This document shows positions 7,541 through 15,639 of a DNA stretch of 36,606 nt, one piece after another. The notes beneath the pieces are model-generated. The model ran no database searches. It was given only the letters and a program-made list of their open reading frames with translations, and had not been told where the DNA came from. The stretch comes from RGIG5579 sp045602025 (GTDB lineage Bacteria > Bacillota > Clostridia > Oscillospirales > SIG627). Where the stretch lies: contig JAZSAT010000031.1 of assembly GCA_045602025.1 (NCBI GenBank), positions 1 to 36,606 of the forward strand, in the 5' to 3' direction. Position 1 is the first letter of the stretch, and each line of letters starts with the position of its first letter. The position numbers were made by a program, and so were the translations under genes.

Positions 7541-8791
7541 TTAATTTCTTGCGGACAGAACTTCTGCCTCGTATTTTTCAACCTTTGCAAACCACTCGCC
7601 GTCTACGGGAGCACCCTCTCTGCGACAATATTCGTCCCAGATATCGCCGAAAGGCATGGTCTTCATTTCTTCCTGAAGCACCATAAGCTTCGACCAGTTG
7701 TCCTCGTTCTGAAGCTGAGTGAAATCGGGGGTCAGAAGAGCGGAAAGAAGAGCCTTCTGAACATTGCGGAAACCGGTAGTCCATGCGGAAATACGGTTAA
7801 TGGAAGCGTCGAAGTAGTCGAGTGCGATCTTCACACTGCCTTCCAGACCGCCGCAACGAACGATCTCCTTGCAGATCTCACGGGTCTCATCGTCAAGAAG
7901 CACTACATGGTCACTGTCCCAACGGATGGGGCGGGTGATGTGAAGTGCAATTTCGGGGAAGAATGCGAGAAGCGCGGGAATCTTATCGGAAACCACTTCG
8001 GTGGGATGATAGTGACCGTTATCCATCAAAGGAATACAGCGGTCTGCATTCTTCGCGGCATAAGCCAAGGAGAATTCTGCGCTACCTACGGTGTAAGCTT
8101 CTACGCCGATACCGAATACCTTGGACTCCACGCAAGGCTTAACCTTATCAAAATCAAAGGGCTCGGAAAGGATCTGGTCGATGGAATCGCGGTATCTTTC
8201 ACGGGGGCCCTTGCGGTCCGCGGGAATATCCTTAAAGCCGTCGCCGGTCCAGATGTTCATAACACACTCTTCGCCAAGTTCTTCTGCAAAATACTGAGAG
8301 ATGCGGATACAAGCCTTACCGTGCTCGATCCAGAACTTTCTGGTTTCTTCGTTGGCACTGGAAAGGGTCAGAGGATCGCATTTGGGGTGAGAGAAGAAGG
8401 TGGGGTTAAAATCACAGCCAAGTCCTCTTTCCTTGCAGAAGTCTACCCATTTTTGGAAGTGCTTGGGCTCAAGCTTATCTCTGTCTGCCCACTCGCCGTT
8501 TTCGAAAACAGCGTAGCAAGCGTGCAGGTTCATTTTCTTCTTACCGGGGCAAAGGGACATAACCATATCAAGGTCTGCCATCAATTCCTCGGGAGTTCTT
8601 GCTCTGCCGGGATAGTTGCCCGTAGTCTGAATACCGCCGGTCAGGGGCTTGTTGGGGTCGGTATCGAAGCCGCGTACATCATCCCCCTGCCAGCAATGAA
8701 GGGCAACAGGAACGGATGCCAAGGTCTTCATCGCTTTTTCGACATCAACGCCAAGGGCTTCATACTTTGCTTTTGCTTCTGAATAGCTCAT
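7541..8791 (-). CDS. rhaA: L-rhamnose isomerase
   Basis: 416 residues, the normal length of RhaA. It interconverts L-rhamnose and L-rhamnulose in the cytoplasm using two divalent metals. Characteristic segments are visible: LHCWQGDDVRGFD near residue 32, NLHACYAVFE, FNPTFFSHP, and MDNGHYHPTE with metal-binding Asp and His. It overlaps the end of the kinase gene by 4 bases (ATGA), and its GGAGG site lies inside the kinase coding sequence, which implies translational coupling. Among the rhamnose genes this is one of the most certain assignments. Confidence 0.97.
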   Translation of the reverse strand: MSYSEAKAKYEALGVDVEKAMKTLASVPVALHCWQGDDVRGFDTDPNKPLTGGIQTTGNYPGRARTPEELMADLDMVMSLCPGKKKMNLHACYAVFENGEWADRDKLEPKHFQKWVDFCKERGLGCDFNPTFFSHPKCDPLTLSSANEETRKFWIEHGKACIRISQYFAEELGEECVMNIWTGDGFKDIPADRKGPRERYRDSIDQILSEPFDFDKVKPCVESKVFGIGVEAYTVGSAEFSLAYAAKNADRCIPLMDNGHYHPTEVVSDKIPALLAFFPEIALHITRPIRWDSDHVVLLDDETREICKEIVRCGGLEGSVKIALDYFDASINRISAWTTGFRNVQKALLSALLTPDFTQLQNEDNWSKLMVLQEEMKTMPFGDIWDEYCRREGAPVDGEWFAKVEKYEAEVLSARN

Positions 8792-10161
8792 GGTTTTACC
8801 TCCACAATGTCAAAAGATTTTTTTACAACCTCTCTCAGATCGGCAAGGGTCTTGCTCTTATCTGCATAAAGCATCTGAGAAAGAAGATTTCCTAAAGCAG
8901 TAGCTTCCACCGGGCCTGCGGTCACGGGCTTTCCGGTAACACGGGCTGTCAGGCTGTTCAGGTACTTATCCTTGCAGCCGCCGCCCATAATATGAATCTT
9001 CTTTACGGGCCTTCCTGTAAGAGCCTCAATGGTCAAAACGGCTCTGTTGTAGGAAGCGGCAAGAGATTCGTAAACGGAGCTGAGAACATCGCCGATGGGA
9101 AGATCGGGTTCGCCGAGAAGTCCCTTGATCGCCTCAATCATATTCTCGGGAGCTACCAAAGAAGGAGCGTTGGGATCAAAGGTCTTCTTGTAATCACTTT
9201 CCATGGCAAGATACATCATCTCATCGTAGGTGTATTTCTTGTTCAGGTTTTTGCGGATGTTCTGGAACAGCCACATACCCATAATGTTTTCAAGGAAACG
9301 GTAACGGTACTCAATACCGCCCTCGTTGGTAAAGCCGCCGTTCATTGCATCTGCAGAAAGAACGGGGGTCATGATCTCTGCACCAAACAGACTCCAGGTA
9401 CCGGAGGAAACAAATGCACTTCCCTCTTCCACGGGACAAGCGGCAACTGCGGAAGCCGTATCGTGAGAAGGACAGAAAATCACGGTAGCGGAGAAGCCTA
9501 CCTCTTTCTCAATTTCGGGAGAAAGCTTTCCGACGCATTCACCGGGAAGACAAAGCTCACCAAAGAGCTCTTCCGGATAGCCAAGCTTACGGATCAGATC
9601 CATATCCCAGTTCTTCTCGGTAGCATTCACAAGAGAAGCGGTGGTAGCGTTGGTATATTCGTGCTTCATCACACCGGTCAGGCGGTAAGAAAGATAAGCA
9701 GGCATCATCAGCATATATTTTGCTTTGGAAAGTCTTCCCTCTTCCTTATCGCAATAGAGCTGGTAGATGGTGTTGAAGTCCAGAGGCTGAATGCCGCAAC
9801 GGGCAAAAAGCTCTTCTCTGGGGATGATGGCATCCACCTTTTCCTTCACACCCTCCACTCTGCGATCGCGGTAAGCGATGGCGGGAAGGATCTCATTTTT
9901 GTTTTCGTCTAAAAGTACATAGTCCACGCCCCAGGTATCAATGGCAATGGTTTCGGGAACAAATCCCTGCTTTTTACACTCGCCGATACCGCAGATCACA
10001 TGGTGGGTCAGAGACGCAAGGTCCCAGGAAAGATGACCGTCTACGGGAGCAACACCGTTTTCAAAGCGGTAGATCTCACGCGTTACGATCTTTCCGTTTT
10101 CGATGCTTCCGAGGATATGTCTGCCGCTGGAGGCACCGATGTCAATGGCAAGATGGTACAT
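8788..10161 (-). CDS. rhaB: Rhamnulokinase
   Basis: 457 residues of the FGGY carbohydrate kinase family. It phosphorylates L-rhamnulose at C1 with ATP. The N-terminal phosphate loop IDIGASSGRHI, the IDTWGVDYVLLD segment near residue 93, SSGTWSLFG near residue 255 and the C-terminal adenosine motif MGGGCKDKYLN are all present. It is the first gene of the operon, with a GAGAGGTG site 5 bases before the ATG and a 66-base upstream gap separating it from the AraC-type regulator on the same strand. Confidence 0.96.
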   Translation of the reverse strand: MYHLAIDIGASSGRHILGSIENGKIVTREIYRFENGVAPVDGHLSWDLASLTHHVICGIGECKKQGFVPETIAIDTWGVDYVLLDENKNEILPAIAYRDRRVEGVKEKVDAIIPREELFARCGIQPLDFNTIYQLYCDKEEGRLSKAKYMLMMPAYLSYRLTGVMKHEYTNATTASLVNATEKNWDMDLIRKLGYPEELFGELCLPGECVGKLSPEIEKEVGFSATVIFCPSHDTASAVAACPVEEGSAFVSSGTWSLFGAEIMTPVLSADAMNGGFTNEGGIEYRYRFLENIMGMWLFQNIRKNLNKKYTYDEMMYLAMESDYKKTFDPNAPSLVAPENMIEAIKGLLGEPDLPIGDVLSSVYESLAASYNRAVLTIEALTGRPVKKIHIMGGGCKDKYLNSLTARVTGKPVTAGPVEATALGNLLSQMLYADKSKTLADLREVVKKSFDIVEVKP

Positions 10162-10227
10162 AGTTACACCTCTCTATAAAATATTACATCTATATATTAT
10201 CATAAAAGATTTGCCTGTGGAATATCT
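10162..10227 (-). promoter_or_regulatory. Likely rhaB operon promoter region
   Basis: This A/T-rich 66-base gap separates the regulator from rhaB. On the minus strand GATAAT (10201-10196) is a reasonable -10 element, but no good -35 hexamer stands 16-18 bases upstream. A weak -35 is typical of promoters activated by AraC-family proteins. No terminator is visible here, so read-through from the regulator gene is possible too. Confidence 0.4.
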
Positions 10228-11202
10228 TTATTTGATGAAAAAACTGTCCTTATTTGCATCTCGGTAGGCTTTGGGCTTCATTCCGATCTCGCTGACAAAA
10301 AGACGGTGAAAATAACTTGCGTTTTCATAACCCACCGCAGCGGCGATCTCGGAGATGTTCATTCCCGTGCTGCGAAGAAGAAACTGCGCCTGAGAGAGGC
10401 GTTTTTCCTGCAAAAGCTGGGTATAGGTCTTTCCGGTGGCAAGCTTTAAATAGCGGGAAAGAGCGGAGATATCGTAATGGAGGATCTCACAAAGCTCCCC
10501 AAGGCTTCCGCCTACATAGTGATCCTCAATATAACGGAATACGCGGAACAGCACGGCACTTTCCCCTTTTTCCACATGAAGACGGTCGCTGTGGTTGATC
10601 AGATGAAGGAGCAAAAGGCCCATGGTCATCTGATGGACCTTGCGTTTGTTGGGTGCTTGGAAAAGATAAGCATGAAGCAGATTTTCCACCAAATTTTGAA
10701 TGGGAAGGACATCGGAAACCTTGAAATGAAGGTAGTTTACGCCGCCCTCCTTTCGGCTGATACAATCGATAACGAATCGTTTCAGGGGTGTTTCTTCCTC
10801 TCCGAGCATAGAAAGAACTTCACTGAAAAACTGCGGTAGGATCATAAAGTTTACCGCAACATCTCCCTCCCCTGCACTCATAATTTCGTGGCGGGCGGAA
10901 AGGCTCAAAAAAAGAAGCTCTCCTTCTCTTAAAACAACCTCTTTTCCCTCGATCTTATGGGTAACACTGCCGGAGCAAACATAGACCACCTCGATATAGT
11001 CGTGAGAGTGAAGCGGAAAGTCTGCAAATCTCGTATGCACGCGAAGATCAAGCAGCTTCCCAGCCTTCATCATTCTGCGGCTCTCGATCACGCAGCTGCC
11101 TTTTTCCATATAAAGACTACGGTCCAGATGCCCCGCACCCCGCAATTCTTTTTCTTCCTGACTCAAATTTGTAAGCTGTCGGACAAGATCTTCCCTGATC
11201 AT
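10228..11202 (-). CDS. AraC-family transcriptional regulator, probable rhamnose activator
   Basis: 324 residues. The N-terminal half (about 45-130) is a cupin-type sensor domain (LRVHTRFADFPLHSHDYIEV, then a glycine-containing GELLFLS strand). The C-terminal ~100 residues form the two helix-turn-helix motifs of AraC proteins: one around LHYDISALSRYLKLATG, the second around SEIAAAVGYENASYFHRLF. It lies directly upstream of rhaB on the same strand, which makes it the obvious candidate to sense rhamnose and activate the operon, like RhaR/RhaS; this is context-based. The ATG follows a GGGAGG site by 5 bases. Confidence 0.88.
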   Translation of the reverse strand: MIREDLVRQLTNLSQEEKELRGAGHLDRSLYMEKGSCVIESRRMMKAGKLLDLRVHTRFADFPLHSHDYIEVVYVCSGSVTHKIEGKEVVLREGELLFLSLSARHEIMSAGEGDVAVNFMILPQFFSEVLSMLGEEETPLKRFVIDCISRKEGGVNYLHFKVSDVLPIQNLVENLLHAYLFQAPNKRKVHQMTMGLLLLHLINHSDRLHVEKGESAVLFRVFRYIEDHYVGGSLGELCEILHYDISALSRYLKLATGKTYTQLLQEKRLSQAQFLLRSTGMNISEIAAAVGYENASYFHRLFVSEIGMKPKAYRDANKDSFFIK

Positions 11203-11229
11203 AGAGGCCTCCCGAATTTTTCTGTCTTT

Positions 11230-11258
11230 ATTTTACCATACAGCTTGAAAATCTGCAA
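11230..11258 (-). promoter_or_regulatory. Promoter of the AraC-type regulator gene
   Basis: Minus-strand TTGCAG (11258-11253) and TAAAAT (11235-11230) are 17 bases apart, and a TGG immediately before the -10 forms an extended -10 element. It lies just downstream of the terminator of the preceding gene pair. Confidence 0.65.
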
Positions 11259-11272
11259 TAGAAAAAAGGCAG

Positions 11273-11299
11273 AAAAAAAGAGCCTTTCGGCTCTTTTTT
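11273..11299 (-). terminator. Terminator after the DUF624 gene
   Basis: An 11-bp stem (11274-11284 with 11289-11299, loop tttc) overlaps the stop codon of the DUF624 gene and runs into T-rich sequence on the minus strand. It ends the recombinase-DUF624 transcript before the regulator promoter. Confidence 0.8.
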
Positions 11300-12257
11300 A
11301 TCCTCTGTCTGTAAAAACAGTCTCTTCGTTTTCCGCTTCTGCTTCGGTTTTCTCCTCATAAAAGGGATCGATCATATGCTTTTTGATCACCGGCCAGGCA
11401 CCGTAAACCTGGAAAAACCAGGCAATGGAAAGGGTGAAAATAAACAACATTCCCACACCAAGAGAGGGGATAAATCCAAAAACGACCACATTCAGGATCA
11501 AAACAAGAAGGGCGCAGAAGGAGCAAAACAGATTTCGCAAAAGTCCGCTCACCGTCAAAATGCAGGAGTTTTTCAGGATTTTTGTGATCTTCAAATCGAA
11601 GGTAACGCACATCAAATACATATAAGGACGCATCAGAAGGTAAAGAATCGACAAGAAAAAGGTAAGGTACATCAGCATTAGATGAACAAAGCTTTGGTTG
11701 GAATAGAAATAGCTGACAAGATCAAAAGCGATCACAAACAAAATGCCGAAATCGATGAGACCGAGAAGAAAGGACTGCTTAAAATTCCTTTTCACACAGT
11801 GGAAAAAATCCTCTGCAAGATCTACCGGCTCCCGTCGGATAAAATTGCGGTGAATATAAGTCATGGCGGCGGTAGAAACACCGAAGGTAACAAGGGTCAA
11901 AAGCCCGATCCCCAAAAGAACATAGCTCCAGGTAGAAGGATAGCCGTGCTCGACCTGAATACCCATTACGCCGTAAAGAGCGTTCAGGGCAGGGTTTTCT
12001 CCGTGAAGCATCACACCGTGAAGAGGTTGAAACAGAACATTTACGGGGGTCTGATAAGGAATACCTCCTACTCCCGCAAGATAGGCAAAAAGACCGAAGA
12101 TCGGACAGTTTGCCAAAAAGTACATCAGATTCAGGGTAACGATACGCCAGAACTTATCACCAAAGGTAGTGAAAAAGCGTTTAAAGCCGAAATTCTCCGC
12201 GATATCCTTTTTCTGAACACCTTTTCCCGGTTTGATATATGAATTGAAGATTCCCAT
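11298..12257 (-). CDS. DUF624 (YesL-family) integral membrane protein
   Basis: 319 residues with about six hydrophobic segments, including one at residues 41-62 and several between 115 and 280. The opening, with GIFNSYIKPGKGV followed by a short amphipathic stretch and FWRIVTLNLMYFLANCPIFG, is typical of the YesL/DUF624 family of Gram-positive membrane proteins. YesL genes often sit near carbohydrate uptake genes, but their function is not established. It begins 8 bases after the recombinase gene, so the two are probably co-transcribed. The ribosome binding site is weak (GAGAGA), suggesting coupling to upstream translation. The acidic C-terminal tail (EEKTEAEAENEE) is probably cytoplasmic. 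Confidence 0.82.
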   Translation of the reverse strand: MGIFNSYIKPGKGVQKKDIAENFGFKRFFTTFGDKFWRIVTLNLMYFLANCPIFGLFAYLAGVGGIPYQTPVNVLFQPLHGVMLHGENPALNALYGVMGIQVEHGYPSTWSYVLLGIGLLTLVTFGVSTAAMTYIHRNFIRREPVDLAEDFFHCVKRNFKQSFLLGLIDFGILFVIAFDLVSYFYSNQSFVHLMLMYLTFFLSILYLLMRPYMYLMCVTFDLKITKILKNSCILTVSGLLRNLFCSFCALLVLILNVVVFGFIPSLGVGMLFIFTLSIAWFFQVYGAWPVIKKHMIDPFYEEKTEAEAENEETVFTDRG

Positions 12258-12265
12258 TCATTCTC

Positions 12266-13066
12266 TCACTTTCTGTTTTCATATCCTCTGAGAGAGGACA
12301 CATCTGCATTTCCCAAAAGCTTTGTAATCTCTTCCCGATCCTTCCCCGACTCGATCAGGTGAAGGGCAAGAAAATTCCGTAAGGTTTGAGGGCTGAGGGG
12401 TTTATCGATCCCACTGTATATAGCACGGTCCTTCAGATTTTTCCAAAAGCCCTGCCTTGTAAGTCGTGAACCCTTTGCCGTAATAAAAAGCGGTTTTTCT
12501 TCTCCCGTAACAGGATAAATCTCAGCTACCGCAAGATAGGTGGAAAGGGTACGCGACAGCGCCGGAGAAAGAGATATGCTTCTCCTTCTTTTTCCGCTTC
12601 CGCAAAGAATCTCATTTTCCCCAAAATCCTCTCGGTTCAATGAGACGATTTCGGACACGCGAAGACCTGTTTCACACAAAAGCTGCAGCATTGCCCGATC
12701 CCGCATTCCCCGAAAACCGGGAGCCGGGAAGGACAAAAGCCGTTCCAATTCTTCCTCCGTGAGACCCCTCTCCTTTTTTTGACAAAAGGATGCGGCACGA
12801 AGATCCTTTGCAAAGTTTTCCCCAATAGCTCCTTTTTCAAAAAGGTACTGATAAAAGGAACGGACTACCGATACATGTCTTGTCAAGGAGGTGGGGGAAA
12901 ATTTTTGTCCGAGCTGAGAAAAATAGCTTTCAAGACTTTCTTTATCTGCTTTTTCGGGCCTGTTTTCAAAATACAGAAACAGCTTTTCCAGATCGCGACG
13001 GTAAGACAAAAGAGACACTTCGCAGACTCCCGATCTCTCAAGAAATTCCTCCATCATCCGTTTCAT
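12266..13066 (-). CDS. XerD-like tyrosine recombinase with degraded active site
   Basis: 266 residues with the XerC/XerD layout: a SAM-like DNA-binding domain (about 1-90) and a catalytic domain (about 100-266). Arg-136 (CETGLRVSE), Arg-230 and the nucleophile Tyr-262 are present. However, the first catalytic His of the HxxR motif is Gln-227 (SPQTLRN, codon CAA), and the usual LLGH is LLGN at Asn-253 (codon AAT). The protein also stops four residues after Tyr-262, without the C-terminal tail that Xer partners exchange. Its place beside the deo genes matches the xerD (ripX)-deoB neighbourhood of other Firmicutes, so it is probably a decayed or repurposed XerD. AAGGAG lies 8 bases before the ATG. 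Confidence 0.85.
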   Translation of the reverse strand: MKRMMEEFLERSGVCEVSLLSYRRDLEKLFLYFENRPEKADKESLESYFSQLGQKFSPTSLTRHVSVVRSFYQYLFEKGAIGENFAKDLRAASFCQKKERGLTEEELERLLSFPAPGFRGMRDRAMLQLLCETGLRVSEIVSLNREDFGENEILCGSGKRRRSISLSPALSRTLSTYLAVAEIYPVTGEEKPLFITAKGSRLTRQGFWKNLKDRAIYSGIDKPLSPQTLRNFLALHLIESGKDREEITKLLGNADVSSLRGYENRK

Positions 13067-13095
13067 AAAAAAGCTCCTTCACATTTCCTTTTTTC

Positions 13096-13124
13096 ATTTT
13101 ACAATAAAACATTTCATTTTTCAA
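13096..13124 (-). promoter_or_regulatory. Promoter of the recombinase-DUF624 pair
   Basis: Minus-strand TTGAAA (13124-13119) and TAAAAT (13101-13096) are 17 bases apart, just after the deo operon terminator. Expected transcription starts about 25 bases before the recombinase ATG. Confidence 0.55.
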
Positions 13125-13130
13125 TCCCTT

Positions 13131-13158
13131 TTCAAATAAAAAGCAGCCCGAAGGCTGC
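13131..13158 (-). terminator. Terminator of the deo operon
   Basis: A short GC-rich stem (gcagcc 13143-13148 with ggctgc 13153-13158, loop cgaa), extended by flanking A-T pairs, is followed on the minus strand by TTTTTATTT. It starts 2-3 bases after the deoA stop codon. Confidence 0.75.
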
Positions 13159-13160
13159 CT

Positions 13161-14462
13161 TTATTCCACAATATCAAAAATAAGCTTTTTCTTTTTCGGC
13201 GGTGTTTCAGAAAAACAAAGTGCAGAAAGAAAGCGTTTTTCCGCCAAAGAAAATTTTTCTTTGTCCGAGGCGTAAAGACTTGCGATCACTTCTCCTTTTT
13301 CCACAAAATCACCGTATTTTTTATGAAGAATGATCCCCGCGCCGTAATCGATCCGATCCTCTTTGGTTTTTCTCCCTGCACCAAGCTCCCCTGCCGCAAG
13401 GCCGATCTGTGTGGTTTCCATTGAAGCAAGATAACCCGATTCAGGGGATTTTATATCAAATGAAAAGGGCGTGGATGGAAGGAGAGAAAAATCATCGAAG
13501 AACCCTGTATCTCCCCCTTGTTTTTCGATCCATTCCTTCATTTTCGCAAGAGCTTTTCCGCTGTACAAGGCTTCTTCACAAAGCTTTCTTCCTTCTAAAA
13601 CGGAGATTTTTTTCGCAAGCGAGAGCATATGGGAAGAAAGAGAAAGGCAAACCTCCGTCAGGTCCTTATCTCCCTTTCCCATCAGAGTCAAAGCCGCCTC
13701 TTTCACCTCAAGCGCATTTCCGATATGGGTGCCGAGAGGAGTATCCATATCCGTTACAAGTGCGGTAACTCTTCTACCGAGATTCTTGCCGATGGCAACC
13801 ATTGCCTTTGCAAGCTCTCCGGCATCTTCCGGGATTTTCATAAAAGCACCCGAACCGTATTTTACATCCAGAACGATGCTCTCCGCACCGGAGGCAAGCT
13901 TTTTGGACATAATGCTGGAAGCGATAAGGGGAATGGAATCCACCGTTGCGGTCACATCCCGAAGAGCATACATCTTCTTATCGGCGGGAGCAAAATTCCC
14001 GCTTTGCCCTACCACACAAATGCCGATCTCTTTTGCCACACGGAAAAACACTTCCGAGGGAAGATCTACCTTCATTCCCGGAATCGATTCCATTTTATCC
14101 ACCGTGCCGCCGGTATGGCCGAGACCTCTGCCGCTCATTTTTGCTACCACGCCACCGCAGGCTGCTACGATCGGTGCCAGGATCAGGGTGGTCTTATCCC
14201 CTACGCCGCCGGTAGAATGCTTATCCACCGTACCTTCTCCGATCTCAGACAGATCAAGCACATCACCCGAATGCATCATTTCCTCTGTAAGAACAGCGGT
14301 TTCTTCCTCTGTCATCCCCGAAAAGCAGATGGCCATCATTAGGGCAGATGCCTGATAATCGGGAATCTCGCCACAGGTAAAGCCCTGAACGAAAAAGGAG
14401 ATCTCTTCTCGGGAAAGCGATTTCTTTTCCTTTTTCTTTTGTATGATCTCATACATAGTCAT
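13161..14462 (-). CDS. deoA: Pyrimidine-nucleoside / thymidine phosphorylase
   Basis: 433 residues, the usual family length. It splits thymidine, deoxyuridine or uridine with phosphate to the base and (deoxy)ribose-1-phosphate. The family signature SGRGLGHTGGTVDKMESIPG is complete near residue 110, preceded by the phosphate-binding KHSTGGVGDKTT. Whether it is the thymidine-specific or the broad Pdp type cannot be told from motifs alone; Gram-positive enzymes are usually the broad type. It is the last gene of the deo operon. Its ribosome binding site AAGGAGTAA contains the stop codon of deoB, 4 bases upstream, implying coupled translation. ATG at 14462 fits the site best; a second ATG two codons later is possible. 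Confidence 0.95.
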   Translation of the reverse strand: MTMYEIIQKKKEKKSLSREEISFFVQGFTCGEIPDYQASALMMAICFSGMTEEETAVLTEEMMHSGDVLDLSEIGEGTVDKHSTGGVGDKTTLILAPIVAACGGVVAKMSGRGLGHTGGTVDKMESIPGMKVDLPSEVFFRVAKEIGICVVGQSGNFAPADKKMYALRDVTATVDSIPLIASSIMSKKLASGAESIVLDVKYGSGAFMKIPEDAGELAKAMVAIGKNLGRRVTALVTDMDTPLGTHIGNALEVKEAALTLMGKGDKDLTEVCLSLSSHMLSLAKKISVLEGRKLCEEALYSGKALAKMKEWIEKQGGDTGFFDDFSLLPSTPFSFDIKSPESGYLASMETTQIGLAAGELGAGRKTKEDRIDYGAGIILHKKYGDFVEKGEVIASLYASDKEKFSLAEKRFLSALCFSETPPKKKKLIFDIVE

Positions 14463-14466
14463 AAAG

Positions 14467-15636
14467 TTACTCCTTATTCACAAGAGAAAGGAAGCTCTCT
14501 CCGGGGAATTTTTGAGAAAGGGCAAGATACTCTCCTACCGTTGCCGCAAGATCCGCAAAGGTTTTACGCGTACCCAAATCTCCGGGCAACACCGATGCAC
14601 CGTACACCAGAATCGGCACATACTCCCTGGAATGGTCGGTGGATTCCGTGCCGGGATCACAGCCGTGATCTGCCGTCACGATCAGAAGGTCATCCTCTCT
14701 CATCTTCTTGGAAAGAGATGGCAAAAATGCATCAAATTCCGAGAGAGCAAAAGCATAGCCGTCCACATCGTTTCTGTGTCCGTATTTGGAATCAAATTCT
14801 ACCAAATTCAAAAAGCAGATCCCTTCAAAGTCTTCCTCTGCCACGGAAAGGATCCTTTTCATTCCGTCTGAATTATCTTTTGTGCGATATCCCTTCGTGA
14901 TCCCTTTGGAAGCAAAAATATCCTCGATCTTACCGATGGAAATCACGGAAAAGCCTTCTCTTTTCGCGGCATCAAGAAGGGTTTCGGACGGTGGGGATAA
15001 CGAAAAATCGTGGCGGTTTGCAGTCCGCTCAAAATTCCCCTTTTCACCGATAAAGGGACGGGCGATCACCCTTCCCACCCCGTTCTCTTCTACAAGCTCT
15101 TCTCTTGCAATTTCGCAAATGCGGTAAAGCTCCGAAACGGGCACGACATTTTCATGGGCGGCAACCTGAAATACGCTGTCCGCCGAGGTATAAAGGATCA
15201 AATCTCCCGTTTTCATATGCTCCTCTCCGAAGTCACACAGAACCTGTGTGCCTGAGTAGGGCTTGTTACAAATAAATCTTCTGCCGATCCTCTCTTCGAT
15301 CTTCATAAGAAGATCTTTCGGAAAGCCGTTGGGGTAGGTGGGAAGAGGCTTCGGAGAGACCACGCCGCAAAGCTCCCAGTGCCCGATGGTCGTGTCCTTT
15401 CCTCGGGAAACCTCAGCCATTCTGCCGAAGGCGGCAAGAGGCTTTTCGGACTTTGAAAGATAGTCCACGCCCTCTATATTCCCAATTCCCCACTTCTGCA
15501 AATTGGGAATGGAAAATTTTTCGGAGAAGGAGATGCTTTTTAATGTATTGGATCCCTCGTCTCCGAAATCCTTCGCATCGGGAAGGGCTCCGATCCCAAG
15601 GGAATCCAGAACGATCATAAAAACTCTTTTTTTCAT
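14467..15636 (-). CDS. deoB: Phosphopentomutase
   Basis: 389 residues of the alkaline-phosphatase-like superfamily. It converts (deoxy)ribose-1-phosphate to the 5-phosphate. The N-terminal metal-site segment DSLGIGALPDA, the GKDTTIGHWE motif carrying the catalytic Thr (near residue 85), and the C-terminal TADHGCDPGTESTDHSRE metal ligands are all visible. It starts 3 bases after the stop of deoD with only a weak ribosome binding site inside the end of deoD, so translation is probably coupled. It links the two phosphorylases of this operon to the aldolase DeoC. Confidence 0.97.
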   Translation of the reverse strand: MKKRVFMIVLDSLGIGALPDAKDFGDEGSNTLKSISFSEKFSIPNLQKWGIGNIEGVDYLSKSEKPLAAFGRMAEVSRGKDTTIGHWELCGVVSPKPLPTYPNGFPKDLLMKIEERIGRRFICNKPYSGTQVLCDFGEEHMKTGDLILYTSADSVFQVAAHENVVPVSELYRICEIAREELVEENGVGRVIARPFIGEKGNFERTANRHDFSLSPPSETLLDAAKREGFSVISIGKIEDIFASKGITKGYRTKDNSDGMKRILSVAEEDFEGICFLNLVEFDSKYGHRNDVDGYAFALSEFDAFLPSLSKKMREDDLLIVTADHGCDPGTESTDHSREYVPILVYGASVLPGDLGTRKTFADLAATVGEYLALSQKFPGESFLSLVNKE

Positions 15637-15639
15637 TTT

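Noticed and set aside
10162..10227. Catabolite-control (cre) site upstream of rhaB
   Set aside because: No match to the TGWAANCGNTNWCA-type consensus was found on either strand in this gap.
12266..13066. The tyrosine recombinase as evidence of an integrated mobile element
   Set aside because: No attachment-site repeats, excisionase, or phage or plasmid genes lie nearby, and its neighbourhood with deo genes matches the chromosomal xerD locus of other Firmicutes.
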